Assembly (NCBI RefSeq): GCF_003148495.1
Contig: NZ_QGGH01000007.1
Span: 186,001-250,000 of the forward strand
Direction: 5' to 3'
DNA length: 64,000 nucleotides
Source: Mesorhizobium loti
Lineage (GTDB): Bacteria; Pseudomonadota; Alphaproteobacteria; Rhizobiales; Rhizobiaceae
The position numbers and the translations under genes were made by a program. Under the pieces are notes generated by a model. That model saw only the letters and a program-made list of their open reading frames with translations, made no database searches and was not told the origin of the DNA. Below, in pieces: positions 36,340-46,538 of the stretch (position 1 is the first letter of the stretch; every line of letters begins with the position of its first letter).

Positions 36340-37134
36340 TCAGGCCGGCTGCAGCGCGAGATCAATCGCCACCGGGACGTGATCGGACGGCTTTTCCCAG
36401 GCACGCACGTGCTTTTCGATCGAGGCCGATGAGAATCGGTTGGCGGCTTCCGGCGACAAAAGCAGGTGGTCGATGCGTATGCCATTGTTCTTCTGCCAGG
36501 CGCCGGCCTGATAGTCCCAGAACGTATAGGTATCGGGCGCGTCGGTGACCGCGCGGACAGCCTCGGTGAAACCAAGGTTGAGCAGCCGCCGGAAAGCTTG
36601 CCGCGTCTCTGGCTGGAACAGCGCGTCGCCCAGCCAGTTCTCCGGAAACCGCGCGTCGATCGGCTCGGGAATGACATTGTAGTCGCCGGCCAGTACCAAG
36701 GCCTCTTCAAGCCTGAGTCGCTCCTGCGCCCAGCGCTCCAGCCGCGCCATCCAGGAAAGCTTGAAGGGGAACTTCTTCTCGTCATCGATTGGATTGCCGT
36801 TCGGCAGATAGAGCGAGGCGACGCGCAGCGCGCCCTTGTCGGTCGAGAAAACGCCTTCGATGAAACGCGCCTGCTCGTCGGCATCATCGCCGGGCAGGCC
36901 TCTGATGACCTCGTCGAAGCGCAGTTTCGACAGGATGGCGACGCCGTTGAAACCCTTCTGGCCATGGGTTTCAACATTGTAGCCAAGCGCCTCGATTTCG
37001 GCGCGCGGGAATTGCTCGTCGACGGTCTTGATCTCCTGCAGGCAGACGATGTCGGGCGCGCTTTCGGTCAGCCAATGGGTCAGGTTGCCGATGCGGGCGC
37101 GGACGCCGTTGATGTTCCAGGTGACGATTTTCAT
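36340..37134 (-). CDS. xthA: Exodeoxyribonuclease III
   Basis: This 264-residue AP endonuclease/exonuclease is of the EEP fold: MKIVTWNINGVR, CLQEIK (catalytic Glu), GDYNVIP, RIDHLLLS and SDHVPV. It cleaves at abasic sites in base excision repair. The ATG at 37134 gives the conserved N-terminus. It is the last gene of a minus-strand unit with erpA and a VOC gene. Confidence 0.94.
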   Translation of the reverse strand: MKIVTWNINGVRARIGNLTHWLTESAPDIVCLQEIKTVDEQFPRAEIEALGYNVETHGQKGFNGVAILSKLRFDEVIRGLPGDDADEQARFIEGVFSTDKGALRVASLYLPNGNPIDDEKKFPFKLSWMARLERWAQERLRLEEALVLAGDYNVIPEPIDARFPENWLGDALFQPETRQAFRRLLNLGFTEAVRAVTDAPDTYTFWDYQAGAWQKNNGIRIDHLLLSPEAANRFSSASIEKHVRAWEKPSDHVPVAIDLALQPA

Positions 37135-37151
37135 GACGGTCTCGATGCTGT

Positions 37152-37547
37152 TCAGTTGGGCTCTTGCGGCGGATGGCGTTCGACCAGTCCGATCGTATTG
37201 CCAGCCGGGTCCTTTAGGAAGGCCATCCATTCGCTTTCCCCCGCTGGACCGAACTGGCCCTGGGTGTCGCGATGGACAAGCGTCGGCGGCGCGGTGAAGG
37301 GCATGCCCGCCGCGACCGCCGAGGCATGGAAGTCGTCAAGGCCCGATATGTCGAGATAGACGGTTCCGGCCGGTATGCCGTCGGTGAACAGCAGCCTGAT
37401 ATCGCCGGCCATGATGAAGGCGATGCCCGGCGGATCAAAGCGCGCGTGGACAGCCATACCGAGTACGTCGCGCCAGAAAGCCAGCGTGGCGTCGAGGTTG
37501 CGTCCGGCCGCCAGCGCGATCTGACGGACCGCGCCGATGGCAGGCAT
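37152..37547 (-). CDS. VOC-family (glyoxalase-like) protein
   Basis: The 131-residue protein is a single VOC module pair (LAFWRDVLGMAV, then FLKDPAGNTIGLVER). It starts 2 nt after erpA and ends 17 nt before xthA. Reaction unknown; members include dioxygenases, lyases and resistance proteins. Confidence 0.85.
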   Translation of the reverse strand: MPAIGAVRQIALAAGRNLDATLAFWRDVLGMAVHARFDPPGIAFIMAGDIRLLFTDGIPAGTVYLDISGLDDFHASAVAAGMPFTAPPTLVHRDTQGQFGPAGESEWMAFLKDPAGNTIGLVERHPPQEPN

Positions 37548-37549
37548 GG

Positions 37550-37897
37550 CTATATGGAGAAGCTCGTGCCACAGCCGCAGGAGGCGACTGCATTCGGGTT
37601 CCGGATCTGGAACGACTGGCCCATCAAATCGTCGACGAAGTCGATTACCGAGCCGCCCATATAGACCAGCGACAGATCGTCGATCAGCACCGTGGCGCCG
37701 TCCTTCTCGATGGCGACGTCATCGTCATTGCGAGTATCGACCAGGTCGAACTTGTAGGAGAAGCCCGAGCAACCGCCGCCTTCGACCGAAACGCGCAGCG
37801 CAGTCTTGCCGGCCTCGCCAGAGACAATCTTGGCGATCCGCTTGGCGGCGGCCTCGGTCATATCGACTTTCATGGCAGTCTTGGCATCAGCGCCCAT
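37550..37897 (-). CDS. erpA: A-type iron-sulfur carrier, ErpA-like
   Basis: The 115-residue protein has the three cluster-binding Cys of the HesB/IscA family: Cys43 in GGGCSGF and Cys107/Cys109 in SCGCGTSF. It delivers Fe-S clusters to apoproteins. The start at 37897 is backed by AAGGTGA; the frame extends upstream to 37966. It is divergent from dgt. Confidence 0.9.
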   Translation of the reverse strand: MGADAKTAMKVDMTEAAAKRIAKIVSGEAGKTALRVSVEGGGCSGFSYKFDLVDTRNDDDVAIEKDGATVLIDDLSLVYMGGSVIDFVDDLMGQSFQIRNPNAVASCGCGTSFSI

Positions 37898-38002
37898 GGG
37901 CGTCACCTTGCTTTCGGTTTCACATGATAGGTATGAAGCGCGAGGGGCCAAGTCAACTAGACCCAAATTATCTAGACCAAGTCAACTGCGGCAGCATCAG
38001 CC

Positions 38003-39217
38003 ATGACCAATGAGTTGGGCGACATCGGATTCGGCTATCGGCCACGCGCTGCCTATGCCTGCGATCCGGCAAAGTCGCGCGGACGACTGTTCGACGAGGT
38101 GGAAAGCCCGACACGCACGCCGTTCCAGCGCGACCGTGACCGCATCATCCATTCGACGGCGTTCCGCCGGCTGAAACACAAGACGCAGGTCTTCATCGCG
38201 CATGAAGGCGACCATTACCGCACCCGGTTGACCCATTCGATCGAAGTGGCTCAGATCGCGCGCGCCCTGGCACGGGCGCTGCGTGGCGACGAGGATCTGG
38301 CCGAGGCGGTGGCACTGGTGCATGATTTCGGCCACACGCCCTTCGGCCACACCGGCGAGGACGCGCTGAACGAGAAGATGGCCGCCTGGGGCGGCTTTGA
38401 CCACAACGCGCAATCGCTGCGCATCGTGACAAGGCTGGAGGCGCGCTACGCCGAATTCGACGGGCTCAATCTGACCTGGGAAACACTGGAAGGCCTGGTC
38501 AAGCACAATGGACCGCTGACGGATGCCAACGGCAAGGGTCTGAAAGGGCCGGTGCCGCAGGCGATCCGTGATTACTCTGAGCTGCATGATCTCGAACTGG
38601 ACCGGTTTGCCGGCATCGAGGCGCAATGCGCGGCGATCGCCGACGATATCGCCTACAACACGCATGACATCGATGACGGGTTGAGGGCAGGGCTGCTGAC
38701 GCTGGACATGCTTGAGACGGTTTCGCTGCCGGGAACCATTCTGAAAGGCGTGCGCGCACGCTATCCTTCCCTCGATGACGTGCGCACCGGCCACGAACTG
38801 ATGCGGCGGCAGATCACAGCCATGGTCGAGGATGTCATTGTCTCCACGTCAGCTAATCTGGAGCGCATCAAGCCGCAGAGCGCCGACGCGGTGAGAGCGG
38901 CGGGCGAGACGATGGTCACCTTTTCCGCGGAAATGGCCGCCTTGGAGAAGGAACTGAAGGCCTTTCTCTACAAGCATCTTTATCGGCATGCCGAGGTGAT
39001 GCGGGTGCGCGCGGACGCCGAGCAGATCGTCAAGCAGCTGTTCGACGCCTATTTCGCCGATCCGCGAGCCATGCCGGACGGCTGGCGCGAGGGGCTGGAT
39101 CGGGCCGACGATCGCATCAAGGCGCGCAGCGTTGCCGACTTCCTGGCGGGTATGACCGACACCTACGCGCTCAAGGAACACCGGCGTTTGTTTGACCATA
39201 CGCCTGAATTGAGCTAG
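38003..39217 (+). CDS. dgt: dGTP triphosphohydrolase-like protein
   Basis: The 404-residue HD-domain protein has the dNTPase signature: RTRLTHSIEVAQIAR, LVHDFGHTPFGH (HD) and DDIAYNTHDIDDG. It hydrolyses dNTPs to nucleosides and triphosphate. The family also includes defence dCTP/dGTPases, but this position (next to argS) is standard in rhizobia. Confidence 0.92.
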   Translation: MTNELGDIGFGYRPRAAYACDPAKSRGRLFDEVESPTRTPFQRDRDRIIHSTAFRRLKHKTQVFIAHEGDHYRTRLTHSIEVAQIARALARALRGDEDLAEAVALVHDFGHTPFGHTGEDALNEKMAAWGGFDHNAQSLRIVTRLEARYAEFDGLNLTWETLEGLVKHNGPLTDANGKGLKGPVPQAIRDYSELHDLELDRFAGIEAQCAAIADDIAYNTHDIDDGLRAGLLTLDMLETVSLPGTILKGVRARYPSLDDVRTGHELMRRQITAMVEDVIVSTSANLERIKPQSADAVRAAGETMVTFSAEMAALEKELKAFLYKHLYRHAEVMRVRADAEQIVKQLFDAYFADPRAMPDGWREGLDRADDRIKARSVADFLAGMTDTYALKEHRRLFDHTPELS

Positions 39218-39292
39218 GGCGGGCTCGATTTTGCCGGCCAACGAGCCGGATTCGCTGCAAAGCCGCCAGAGCCAGACCCCAGAGTCACACAA

Positions 39293-41050
39293 ATGAACAT
39301 CTTCGCCGATTTCACCGCGCGAATCATAAAAGCCGTCGAAGCGCTTGATCTGAAAGACAATGATGGCGTTTCGCCGGATTTGTCGCGCATTGCCGTCGAG
39401 CCGCCGCGCGACGCCAGCCATGGCGATCTGGCGACCAATGCGGCCATGGTGCTGGCCAAGCCCACCGGCCAGAATCCGCGCGCACTGGCCGAAAGACTGG
39501 CGCAAGCGCTGCGCGACGACAAGGATGTCGCCGCGACAGAGGTGGCCGGTCCTGGTTTCGTCAATCTCAGGCTCAAGGACGGCTTCTGGCAGACACATCT
39601 GACCGCACTGCTTGGCGAGGGCCGCAACTATGGCCGCTCGACGGTTGGCGGCGGCAGGAAGACCAATGTCGAATATGTCTCGGCCAATCCGACGGGGCCG
39701 ATGCATGTCGGCCATTGCAGGGGCGCTGTCGTCGGCGACGCGCTCGCCAATCTGATGGCCTTCGCCGGCTACGACGTGACCAAGGAATATGTCATCAACG
39801 ATGCCGGCTCGCAGATCGACGTGCTCGGCCGTTCCGCATTCCTGCGCTACCGCGAAGCGCTTGGCGACGACATCGGCGAAATACCTGCCGGCCTCTATCC
39901 CGGCGATTACCTGGTGCCAGTCGGTCAGGCGCTGGTCACGGAATTCGGCCGCTCGCTTCTGCAGATGCCGGACGATGAGGCGCTCGCCATCGTCAAGGAC
40001 CGCACCATCGATGCGATGATGGCGATGATCCGCGAGGATCTGGCGATGCTCAACGTGCATCACGACGTGTTCTTCTCCGAGCGCACGCTGCACGCCGACA
40101 ATGCCAAGAAGATTCGCTCGGCGATCAACGATTTGACTCTGAAAGGCCATATCTACAAGGGCAAGCTGCCGCCGCCCAAGGGCGAGAAGCCCGACGATTG
40201 GGAGGACCGTGAGCAGACGTTGTTCCGCTCGACCGCGGTCGGCGACGACATGGATCGGGCGCTGGTCAAGTCGGATGGCTCATTCACCTACTTCGCCGCC
40301 GACGTGGCCTATCTCAAGGACAAGGTCGATCGTGGTTTCGTCGACTTGATCTATGTGCTCGGCGCCGACCATGGCGGTTACGTCAAGCGGCTGGAAGCCC
40401 TGGCGCGGGCGATCGCCGGCGAAGAGGTGAAGCTCACCGTGCTGCTGTGCAATTTGGTCAAGCTGTTTCGCGAGGGCGAACCGGTGCGCATGTCGAAGCG
40501 GTCCGGTGATTTCGTGACGCTGCGCGAAGTGGTGGAGGAGGTCGGCCGCGACGCGATACGCTTCATGATGCTCTACCGCAAGAACGATGCACCGTTGGAT
40601 TTCGATTTCGCCAAGGTGACCGAGCAGTCCAAGGACAATCCGGTGTTCTATGTGCAGTATGCCTCGGCGCGCTGCCATTCGGTGTTCCGTCAGGCGAGCG
40701 AGCAATTGGGCGAAGCCAATTTCGACCGCAACAGCCTGGTGTCCGCCGTGGCTTTGCTGACCGACGAGGGCGAGATCGGCCTGATCCGCAAGCTTGCCGA
40801 GTACCCGCGTCTGATCGAGTCAGCGGCACTTGCGCTCGAGCCGCACAGGCTGGCATTCTACCTCTATGATTTGGCTTCCAGCTTCCACGGACACTGGAAC
40901 CGTGGCACGGATAATCCGGACTTACGTTTTGTTAAGGTTAACGACCGACAATTGACGCATGCCAGACTAGGGCTGGTGCAGGCTGTTTCGGACGTTTTGA
41001 CGTCCGGCCTGACGTTGATCGGAGCCGCCGCGCCCACCGAAATGCGTTAG
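39293..41050 (+). CDS. argS: Arginyl-tRNA synthetase
   Basis: The 585-residue class I synthetase has HIGH-type HVGH in NPTGPMHVGHCRG, a KMSKS-like RMSKRSGDF, and a C-terminal DALR anticodon domain (RLAFYLYDLASSFHGHWN). It charges tRNA-Arg. It is followed 103 nt later by the SPOR gene. Confidence 0.97.
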   Translation: MNIFADFTARIIKAVEALDLKDNDGVSPDLSRIAVEPPRDASHGDLATNAAMVLAKPTGQNPRALAERLAQALRDDKDVAATEVAGPGFVNLRLKDGFWQTHLTALLGEGRNYGRSTVGGGRKTNVEYVSANPTGPMHVGHCRGAVVGDALANLMAFAGYDVTKEYVINDAGSQIDVLGRSAFLRYREALGDDIGEIPAGLYPGDYLVPVGQALVTEFGRSLLQMPDDEALAIVKDRTIDAMMAMIREDLAMLNVHHDVFFSERTLHADNAKKIRSAINDLTLKGHIYKGKLPPPKGEKPDDWEDREQTLFRSTAVGDDMDRALVKSDGSFTYFAADVAYLKDKVDRGFVDLIYVLGADHGGYVKRLEALARAIAGEEVKLTVLLCNLVKLFREGEPVRMSKRSGDFVTLREVVEEVGRDAIRFMMLYRKNDAPLDFDFAKVTEQSKDNPVFYVQYASARCHSVFRQASEQLGEANFDRNSLVSAVALLTDEGEIGLIRKLAEYPRLIESAALALEPHRLAFYLYDLASSFHGHWNRGTDNPDLRFVKVNDRQLTHARLGLVQAVSDVLTSGLTLIGAAAPTEMR

Positions 41051-41153
41051 GTTTGACTAAATAACCTGTCACCTTTTGCCCACATTGCGCTGGTAAGGGC
41101 CAACCCTACGCGACGTCCATGGCGTCCGAATGAGTGCGAGTTCGGGAACAATA

Positions 41154-44100
41154 ATGGCAGACAGAACCCAGCTGAGAGTAGCCGACAACAACGACATCGC
41201 TGACGATGATCCGTTCGCGGAACTGACCAGGATCATGGGGTTCGACCCGCGCCAGCCGGTCAAGCCGCAATCGCCCGCCCAGCCGAAAGCCCCCGCCGTC
41301 GACCACATGGCGGAAGAGGGCGATTTCGATATCGATCTCGAAAAGGAAATGATGGGCGAGTTCGGCGCTGACGACAGCGACGCCGCTCCGGTTGCCGGGG
41401 CCCATGAGCCGAGATTCGGACATGAGCCGGCGTTCGAAGCGGCTGACGCCGGCGCAATGGACGACGAGCTTTCGGTGTCGCTCGACGACGATTTCCATCT
41501 AGACCTGGACGAAGTCGACGACCAAGCAGCCGGCGCCAGCCATGCGGCCGCCGCTGAAACCGTGCCGTCTTTCGAGTCTGATTTCGACAATGCCGTCGCC
41601 AGTTCACTTGAGGATGTCTCGCCCTTCGAGGACGATCAGCCGATGGCGGACGAGCTTGCCGCGTCGCTCGACCAGGACTTCCGGATCGATGAGGAAGCCG
41701 AAGAGGCCCGGCACCCGGTTGCCGTCGCCAACGCGCCAGCTTCAGTCGAGACGGCTTCCAATCATGAATTCGACGATGCGGTTGCGATCTCGCTCGAAGA
41801 CGAGCTGATGCTCGACGACCATTCGGCGGTGGAACAGTCCCACACGGCTGCCGATCCCGTCGAGTATCCCATGCCGGAGCAGGCGGCTGCGCGTGATGCC
41901 CAGGCAATCTCCGGTGAGTATCTTGCCGGCGACTTCGACGACGCCATGGCTGATGTCGACATGGATTTCGATAGTCGCTCGGATGAGCCGGTCGCATTCG
42001 ATGAGCCGCAAGCGCATGACATGCCTGCCGATTCCGCTGACGCGAAGGGCGAGATTTCCAGCCCTGAAGGCGCGTCGGATGATGCTTTCGACCTGAATTT
42101 CGACGTCTCGTTTGCCGACGCGATCGAAGAGCCGGTCACAGAGGTTGCCACCGCTACGGTCCAGCCGGTGGCGCCAGCCGCTGATGTGGCCGAGCCGGTG
42201 CAAGCCCCGATCGCGGACGAACGAAGCCTGGAAGACGAGTTGAATGCGCTGCTGGGCGCCATGACGGCGCGCACAGTGCCCATGGCCAGCGAGCCCGCCA
42301 CTGCTCAGCCAGCTGTCGCCGCCCCGCCGCCTGCCGAAGCAGCAGAGACCGCGGAAGAACCTGCCGAACTTGTCGGCGACCTCCACTGGGATCTTGATGA
42401 ATCTTCGCCTGAGCAGCCTCAGCACCTTGGTGATGCGCAAGCGGCCGACGTGAATCTCGACGATCTTCTGCTTGATGAAGTTGAGGGCCTGGATTCGGGC
42501 TCGGAGGCTGCCGGGCAAGGTGATGTCGATTTCGACAACGATGCGTTCGACGCGGCTTTGGCCAAAAGCCTTGACCCGCGTGAGGTGGCCCGGGACAATT
42601 CGGCGGATTCTCTCGATTGGCTGGCGGAACGTTCCACGCCGCCAGAGCCGGCCCGTTCGTGGAGCCGCGTGACGCCGGTTCCGCAGCAGCCGTCATTCAG
42701 CGCTCAGCCTGCGTTTAGCGCTCAGCCGGCCGCTTCGATGGCATCCATGGCCGCAGCGCCGGCAGTCGCCGCGGCGACTGCCTACCGTTCGGCCGAGCCG
42801 GTCGAGACCGTCACGCCCGCAGCCCCTGTATGGGCGCCGCAATCCCGCCAGCCCGCGCGTTACGAAGACATGCCCGATGTCGAGACCGTCGATGTGCCCG
42901 AGCGTGTCGTTGCGCTGGCGGACGATCTCGATATTCCGGAACTGCACTTCGAGGAAGATCAGCCGGCGACGTCTGGCTATGACGATCTCGACGCCGAGTT
43001 CTCCAGCCTTCTCTCCGAGATGAACGCGGTGGAGGTCGCTGCCGCTCCCGCAGGCAGCGTTGCCGGCGCATCTTACGATGATGACTCCTACGCCACGGGC
43101 TTCAAGCCGGGCTATGACAGCGTCAGCACTGGCTACGACAGCGTCAAGCCGGGCCATGACGGGATCAAGCCGGGTTATGAGCCGGAAGCGCGGACATATG
43201 CGGCGCGGCCGATGGACATGTCTGCCCGCGCGGCGGCGCCCACGGGTTATGCCGATGCCTCCGATGGATTCGATCTCGACAGTCTGCCCGGCAGCCAGCC
43301 GGTTTCACAGGCGGATGATTTCACCGTCGATGAACTGGACTACGATCCCGAACTCGACGAGGCGATGGCTGTTCCGGGGCTCGGCGAGCGCGAGGCCGCG
43401 AGGCCTTCGCGCGGACGTGGCCTGTTCATCGCCGCGATTGTCGGCGCGGTGGCGGTCGCAGGCGGCCTCGGTGCCTTTGCGCTGTCGTTCGGCGGCAAGG
43501 GCGGCAGCGATGCGCCCGTGATCGTCAAGGCCGACAACGCGCCGATCAAGGTCAAGCCGGAAAATCCGGGCGGCGCCGTGGTGCCGAACCAGGACAACAA
43601 GGTCTACGACGCGGTCAGAGGCGCCAAGCCTGCCGAGCCGATCCAGGAAAAACTGGTCACCAACACCGAAGAGCCGGTGGACGTCCAGGCGAAGGATCCG
43701 GCCCGCGCCATCGATCTTTCACCGGACCAGAACGCAGGTGCCGTTGGCACCGATGTCGGCAACGCCGCGCCAGCGGCCGGCAATGCCGCGCCAACGGCCG
43801 GCGACGCTTCGGCCGACAACATGGCGGCCGCGCCCAAGTCCGAGGATCGCATCGCGCAGGTGCTGCAGGAAGCCGACAAGGGCACCAATGCCGATGTCGT
43901 GGCTGTTGCGCCGCGCAAGGTGAGGACCATGGTGGTCAAGTCGGACGGTTCGCTGGTGCCGCGTGAAGATCCGGCGCCCGTCGCCCCGCAAGTGGCCGCA
44001 ACGGAGCCGGTCGACCCGGCGCCGCAGCATGTTGCCCCGTCGGCGCAGGCCGATGCGGACCAGACCGGCACCGTGGCGCCCGCAGCCGCCCAGGCGGACG

Positions 44101-44525
44101 ACGAGCCGGCCCTCAAGCCGGCGGCCAAGCCCAAGGCTGAGGCCAAGGCGCAGTCGGCCAACACGCCGGCCAAGGTTCCGCTCGCGCCGCAACGCCCGTC
44201 CGACCAGCCGGTCGACGTCGTCGGCGAGGTCAAGCCCGATCAGGTTGCATCCATCGATCCGGCATCGACCGCGACCGGCGGTGGTTCGTGGTCGATGCAG
44301 ATCGCTTCACAGCCGACGGTCGAAAGCGCCCAGTCCAGCTACCAGGATCTGCAGCGCCGCTACGGCAGCGTGCTCGCCGGGCGTACCGCCAACATCGTCA
44401 AGGCCGAGATCGCCGGCAAGGGCACGTTCTACCGCGTGCGCGTCCCTGCCCAGTCGCGCAACGACGCGATCAATTTGTGCACCAGCTACAAGGCCGCCGG
44501 CGGCAACTGTTTCGTCTCGCGCTAG
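41154..44525 (+). CDS. Large SPOR-domain protein
   Basis: This is a 1123-residue protein. Residues 1-750 are acidic and disordered, with a short motif repeated five times (SVSLDDDF, ASSLEDV, AASLDQDF, AISLEDEL, AKSLDPRE) and a GYDSV/KPGY repeat at about 649-677. A transmembrane helix (about 755-778, LFIAAIVGAVAVAGGLGAFAL) is followed by a Pro/Ala-rich linker and a SPOR domain at about 1043-1123 (SWSMQIASQPTVESAQ...FYRVRVP). SPOR domains bind denuded septal peptidoglycan, so a cell-division role is likely. The argS-SPOR-nagZ-scpAB order is conserved in rhizobia. Confidence 0.88.
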   Translation: MADRTQLRVADNNDIADDDPFAELTRIMGFDPRQPVKPQSPAQPKAPAVDHMAEEGDFDIDLEKEMMGEFGADDSDAAPVAGAHEPRFGHEPAFEAADAGAMDDELSVSLDDDFHLDLDEVDDQAAGASHAAAAETVPSFESDFDNAVASSLEDVSPFEDDQPMADELAASLDQDFRIDEEAEEARHPVAVANAPASVETASNHEFDDAVAISLEDELMLDDHSAVEQSHTAADPVEYPMPEQAAARDAQAISGEYLAGDFDDAMADVDMDFDSRSDEPVAFDEPQAHDMPADSADAKGEISSPEGASDDAFDLNFDVSFADAIEEPVTEVATATVQPVAPAADVAEPVQAPIADERSLEDELNALLGAMTARTVPMASEPATAQPAVAAPPPAEAAETAEEPAELVGDLHWDLDESSPEQPQHLGDAQAADVNLDDLLLDEVEGLDSGSEAAGQGDVDFDNDAFDAALAKSLDPREVARDNSADSLDWLAERSTPPEPARSWSRVTPVPQQPSFSAQPAFSAQPAASMASMAAAPAVAAATAYRSAEPVETVTPAAPVWAPQSRQPARYEDMPDVETVDVPERVVALADDLDIPELHFEEDQPATSGYDDLDAEFSSLLSEMNAVEVAAAPAGSVAGASYDDDSYATGFKPGYDSVSTGYDSVKPGHDGIKPGYEPEARTYAARPMDMSARAAAPTGYADASDGFDLDSLPGSQPVSQADDFTVDELDYDPELDEAMAVPGLGEREAARPSRGRGLFIAAIVGAVAVAGGLGAFALSFGGKGGSDAPVIVKADNAPIKVKPENPGGAVVPNQDNKVYDAVRGAKPAEPIQEKLVTNTEEPVDVQAKDPARAIDLSPDQNAGAVGTDVGNAAPAAGNAAPTAGDASADNMAAAPKSEDRIAQVLQEADKGTNADVVAVAPRKVRTMVVKSDGSLVPREDPAPVAPQVAATEPVDPAPQHVAPSAQADADQTGTVAPAAAQADDEPALKPAAKPKAEAKAQSANTPAKVPLAPQRPSDQPVDVVGEVKPDQVASIDPASTATGGGSWSMQIASQPTVESAQSSYQDLQRRYGSVLAGRTANIVKAEIAGKGTFYRVRVPAQSRNDAINLCTSYKAAGGNCFVSR

Positions 44526-44542
44526 AGCCGGAGCCAACCGAT

Positions 44543-44575
44543 AAAAGCCGGCGCGGTCACCGCGCCGGCTTTTTT
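44543..44575 (+). terminator. Rho-independent terminator after the SPOR gene
   Basis: A 14-bp stem (AAAAGCCGGCGCGG with CCGCGCCGGCTTTT) around a TCA loop, with a T tract, begins 17 bases after the stop. Confidence 0.93.
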
Positions 44576-44656
44576 CATGGGGAAAGCAGATCTGGCGTTC
44601 GACCGCTTGTGATCCGGATGATTCCCTTTGATCGCGCGAAGCTTTAGACTCGTGAC

Positions 44657-45676
44657 ATGACCGAATCAAAATCCATGATCCTCGGCTGTGCCGGGAAATC
44701 GCTCACCCGCGAAGAAATCAATTTCTATCGCAATGAATGCCCATGGGCCTTCATCCTGTTTGCGCGCAACATCGGCGAGACCGAACAGATCCGCGATCTG
44801 GTTGCCTCGATGCGCGACTGTATCGGGCGTCCGGACGCGCTGGTGTTCATCGACCAGGAAGGCGGCCGTGTACAACGCCTGCGGCCGCCGCTGGCGCCGA
44901 ATTATCCGGCCGGTGGTGCGCTTGGCGCGCTGTGGCGCGACGACCATGATGCCGGCGCCCGCGCGGCCTGGCTGATGGCGCGGCTGCACGCCTTCGACCT
45001 GCTGCGCTACGGCATCACCGCCGATTGCCTGCCGGTGCTCGACGTGCCGATCCAAGGCGCCAGCGATGTCATCGGCGCGCGTGCCTATGGCAAGGACCCA
45101 CGACCGGTGATCGAACTTGGCCGTGCCGCCGCGGAAGGGCTGATGGCAGGCGGCGTGCTGCCTGTCATGAAGCATATTCCGGGCCATGGACGTGCCTTTG
45201 CCGACACGCATTTCGAATTGCCTGTCGTCAATGCCTCGCTCAGCGATCTGCAGCGGCATGATTTCGCCCCGTTCCGGGAGCTCAACCATCTGCCGATGGC
45301 AATGACGGCGCATGTCGTCTACAGCGCGATCGACCCCAACAATCCGGCGACCACGTCCGGCAAGGTTATCGACGAGATCATCCGGCGCGAAATCGGCTTT
45401 GACGGGCTACTGATGAGTGACGACACGTCGATGAAGGCACTTTCTGGGGATTTCCCGACAAAGGCGGCCTCGATCCTTGCAGCGGGCTGCGATCTGGTCC
45501 TTCACTGCAATGGCGTTTTCGAGGAGATGGCCGGCATTGCATCGCGCACCACGGGGCTTGAGGGCACGTCGCTGGAGCGCGCAAAGCGGGCGCTGACCTA
45601 TATAAAGAACCGTGACACGGTTGAAGAAACCGAAATACGTGCCGAATTCGCCACCTACTTCGATGCGGTGGCATAG
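44657..45676 (+). CDS. nagZ: Beta-N-acetylhexosaminidase
   Basis: The 339-residue GH3 enzyme removes GlcNAc from peptidoglycan fragments in recycling. Signature motifs are FIDQEGGRVQRL, KHIPGHGRAFADTH (the mobile catalytic loop) and LLMSDDTSMKAL with the nucleophile Asp. It is cytosolic, without a signal peptide. It precedes scpA by 19 nt. Confidence 0.95.
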   Translation: MTESKSMILGCAGKSLTREEINFYRNECPWAFILFARNIGETEQIRDLVASMRDCIGRPDALVFIDQEGGRVQRLRPPLAPNYPAGGALGALWRDDHDAGARAAWLMARLHAFDLLRYGITADCLPVLDVPIQGASDVIGARAYGKDPRPVIELGRAAAEGLMAGGVLPVMKHIPGHGRAFADTHFELPVVNASLSDLQRHDFAPFRELNHLPMAMTAHVVYSAIDPNNPATTSGKVIDEIIRREIGFDGLLMSDDTSMKALSGDFPTKAASILAAGCDLVLHCNGVFEEMAGIASRTTGLEGTSLERAKRALTYIKNRDTVEETEIRAEFATYFDAVA

Positions 45677-45695
45677 CAAAGGGAAGTGGCGGGCA

Positions 45696-46538
45696 GTGGC
45701 GGAAACATTGGAAAGCAAGGCCGCGAAGGCCGCACCGATGGACCGTCTGTGGGCCGAGAATGACGATTCACGCGTCACCGGCGACCCGTCGCTGGTCGTC
45801 GACGTGGCCGGCTTCGAAGGTCCGCTCGATCTTCTGCTGCATCTTGCCCGCACCCAGAAGGTCGATTTGGCGCGCATTTCGATCCTGGCGCTGGTCGAGC
45901 AATATCTGACTTTTGTCGAGACGGCGCGGGCGCTCAGGCTCGAGCTTGCCGCCGACTATCTGGTGATGGCGGCGTGGCTGGCCTTCCTCAAGTCGAAGCT
46001 TCTGATCCCCAAGCAGCCGGGCGACGAGGGCGAAAGCGGCGAGGAACTGGCGGCGGTGCTGCAATTCCGATTGAAGCGGCTGGAGGCGATGCGAGACGCC
46101 TCGGCGCGCCTGGTCAACCGCAACCGGCTCGGCCGAGACGTGTTCGCGCGCGGCATGCCGGAAATGGTCATCGTTGAAAAGCGCAACGCCTATTCGGCCT
46201 CGCTCTTCGACCTGCTGACCGCCTACGCTCAGCAGCGGCAGAAGCAGGCGATCAACAATGTCACGATCGCCAGGCGCGGTGTCTGGTCGCTCAAGGATGC
46301 GCGCGATATCCTGACCCGTCTGGTCGGGGCTCTGCACGACTGGGCGACGCTGGAAAGTTTTCTGATCGTGTACATGACCAGCCCCGAGGAGCGGCGCACG
46401 GCGATCGCCAGCTCGTTTGCGGCTACGTTGGAACTGGTGCGTGAGGGCACGATGGACATGCGGCAGGATGAAGTGTTCGCGCCGATCTATCTGCGCGGCC
46501 GCACGCAGGCAATCAAGGCAGTCGAGGTGGCATCATGA
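45696..46538 (+). CDS. scpA: Segregation and condensation protein A
   Basis: The 280-residue kleisin of the SMC-ScpAB complex has the N-terminal FEGPLDLLLHLARTQKVDL and LVMAAWLAFLKSKLLIP motifs and the winged-helix C-terminus. I chose GTG at 45696 with GGGAAG upstream; an ATG at 45663 overlapping nagZ is possible. It overlaps scpB by 4 nt. Confidence 0.93.
   Translation: MAETLESKAAKAAPMDRLWAENDDSRVTGDPSLVVDVAGFEGPLDLLLHLARTQKVDLARISILALVEQYLTFVETARALRLELAADYLVMAAWLAFLKSKLLIPKQPGDEGESGEELAAVLQFRLKRLEAMRDASARLVNRNRLGRDVFARGMPEMVIVEKRNAYSASLFDLLTAYAQQRQKQAINNVTIARRGVWSLKDARDILTRLVGALHDWATLESFLIVYMTSPEERRTAIASSFAATLELVREGTMDMRQDEVFAPIYLRGRTQAIKAVEVAS

Noticed and set aside
38849..40150. 433-codon frame antisense to dgt and argS
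   Set aside because: Covers two genes and carries no motif.
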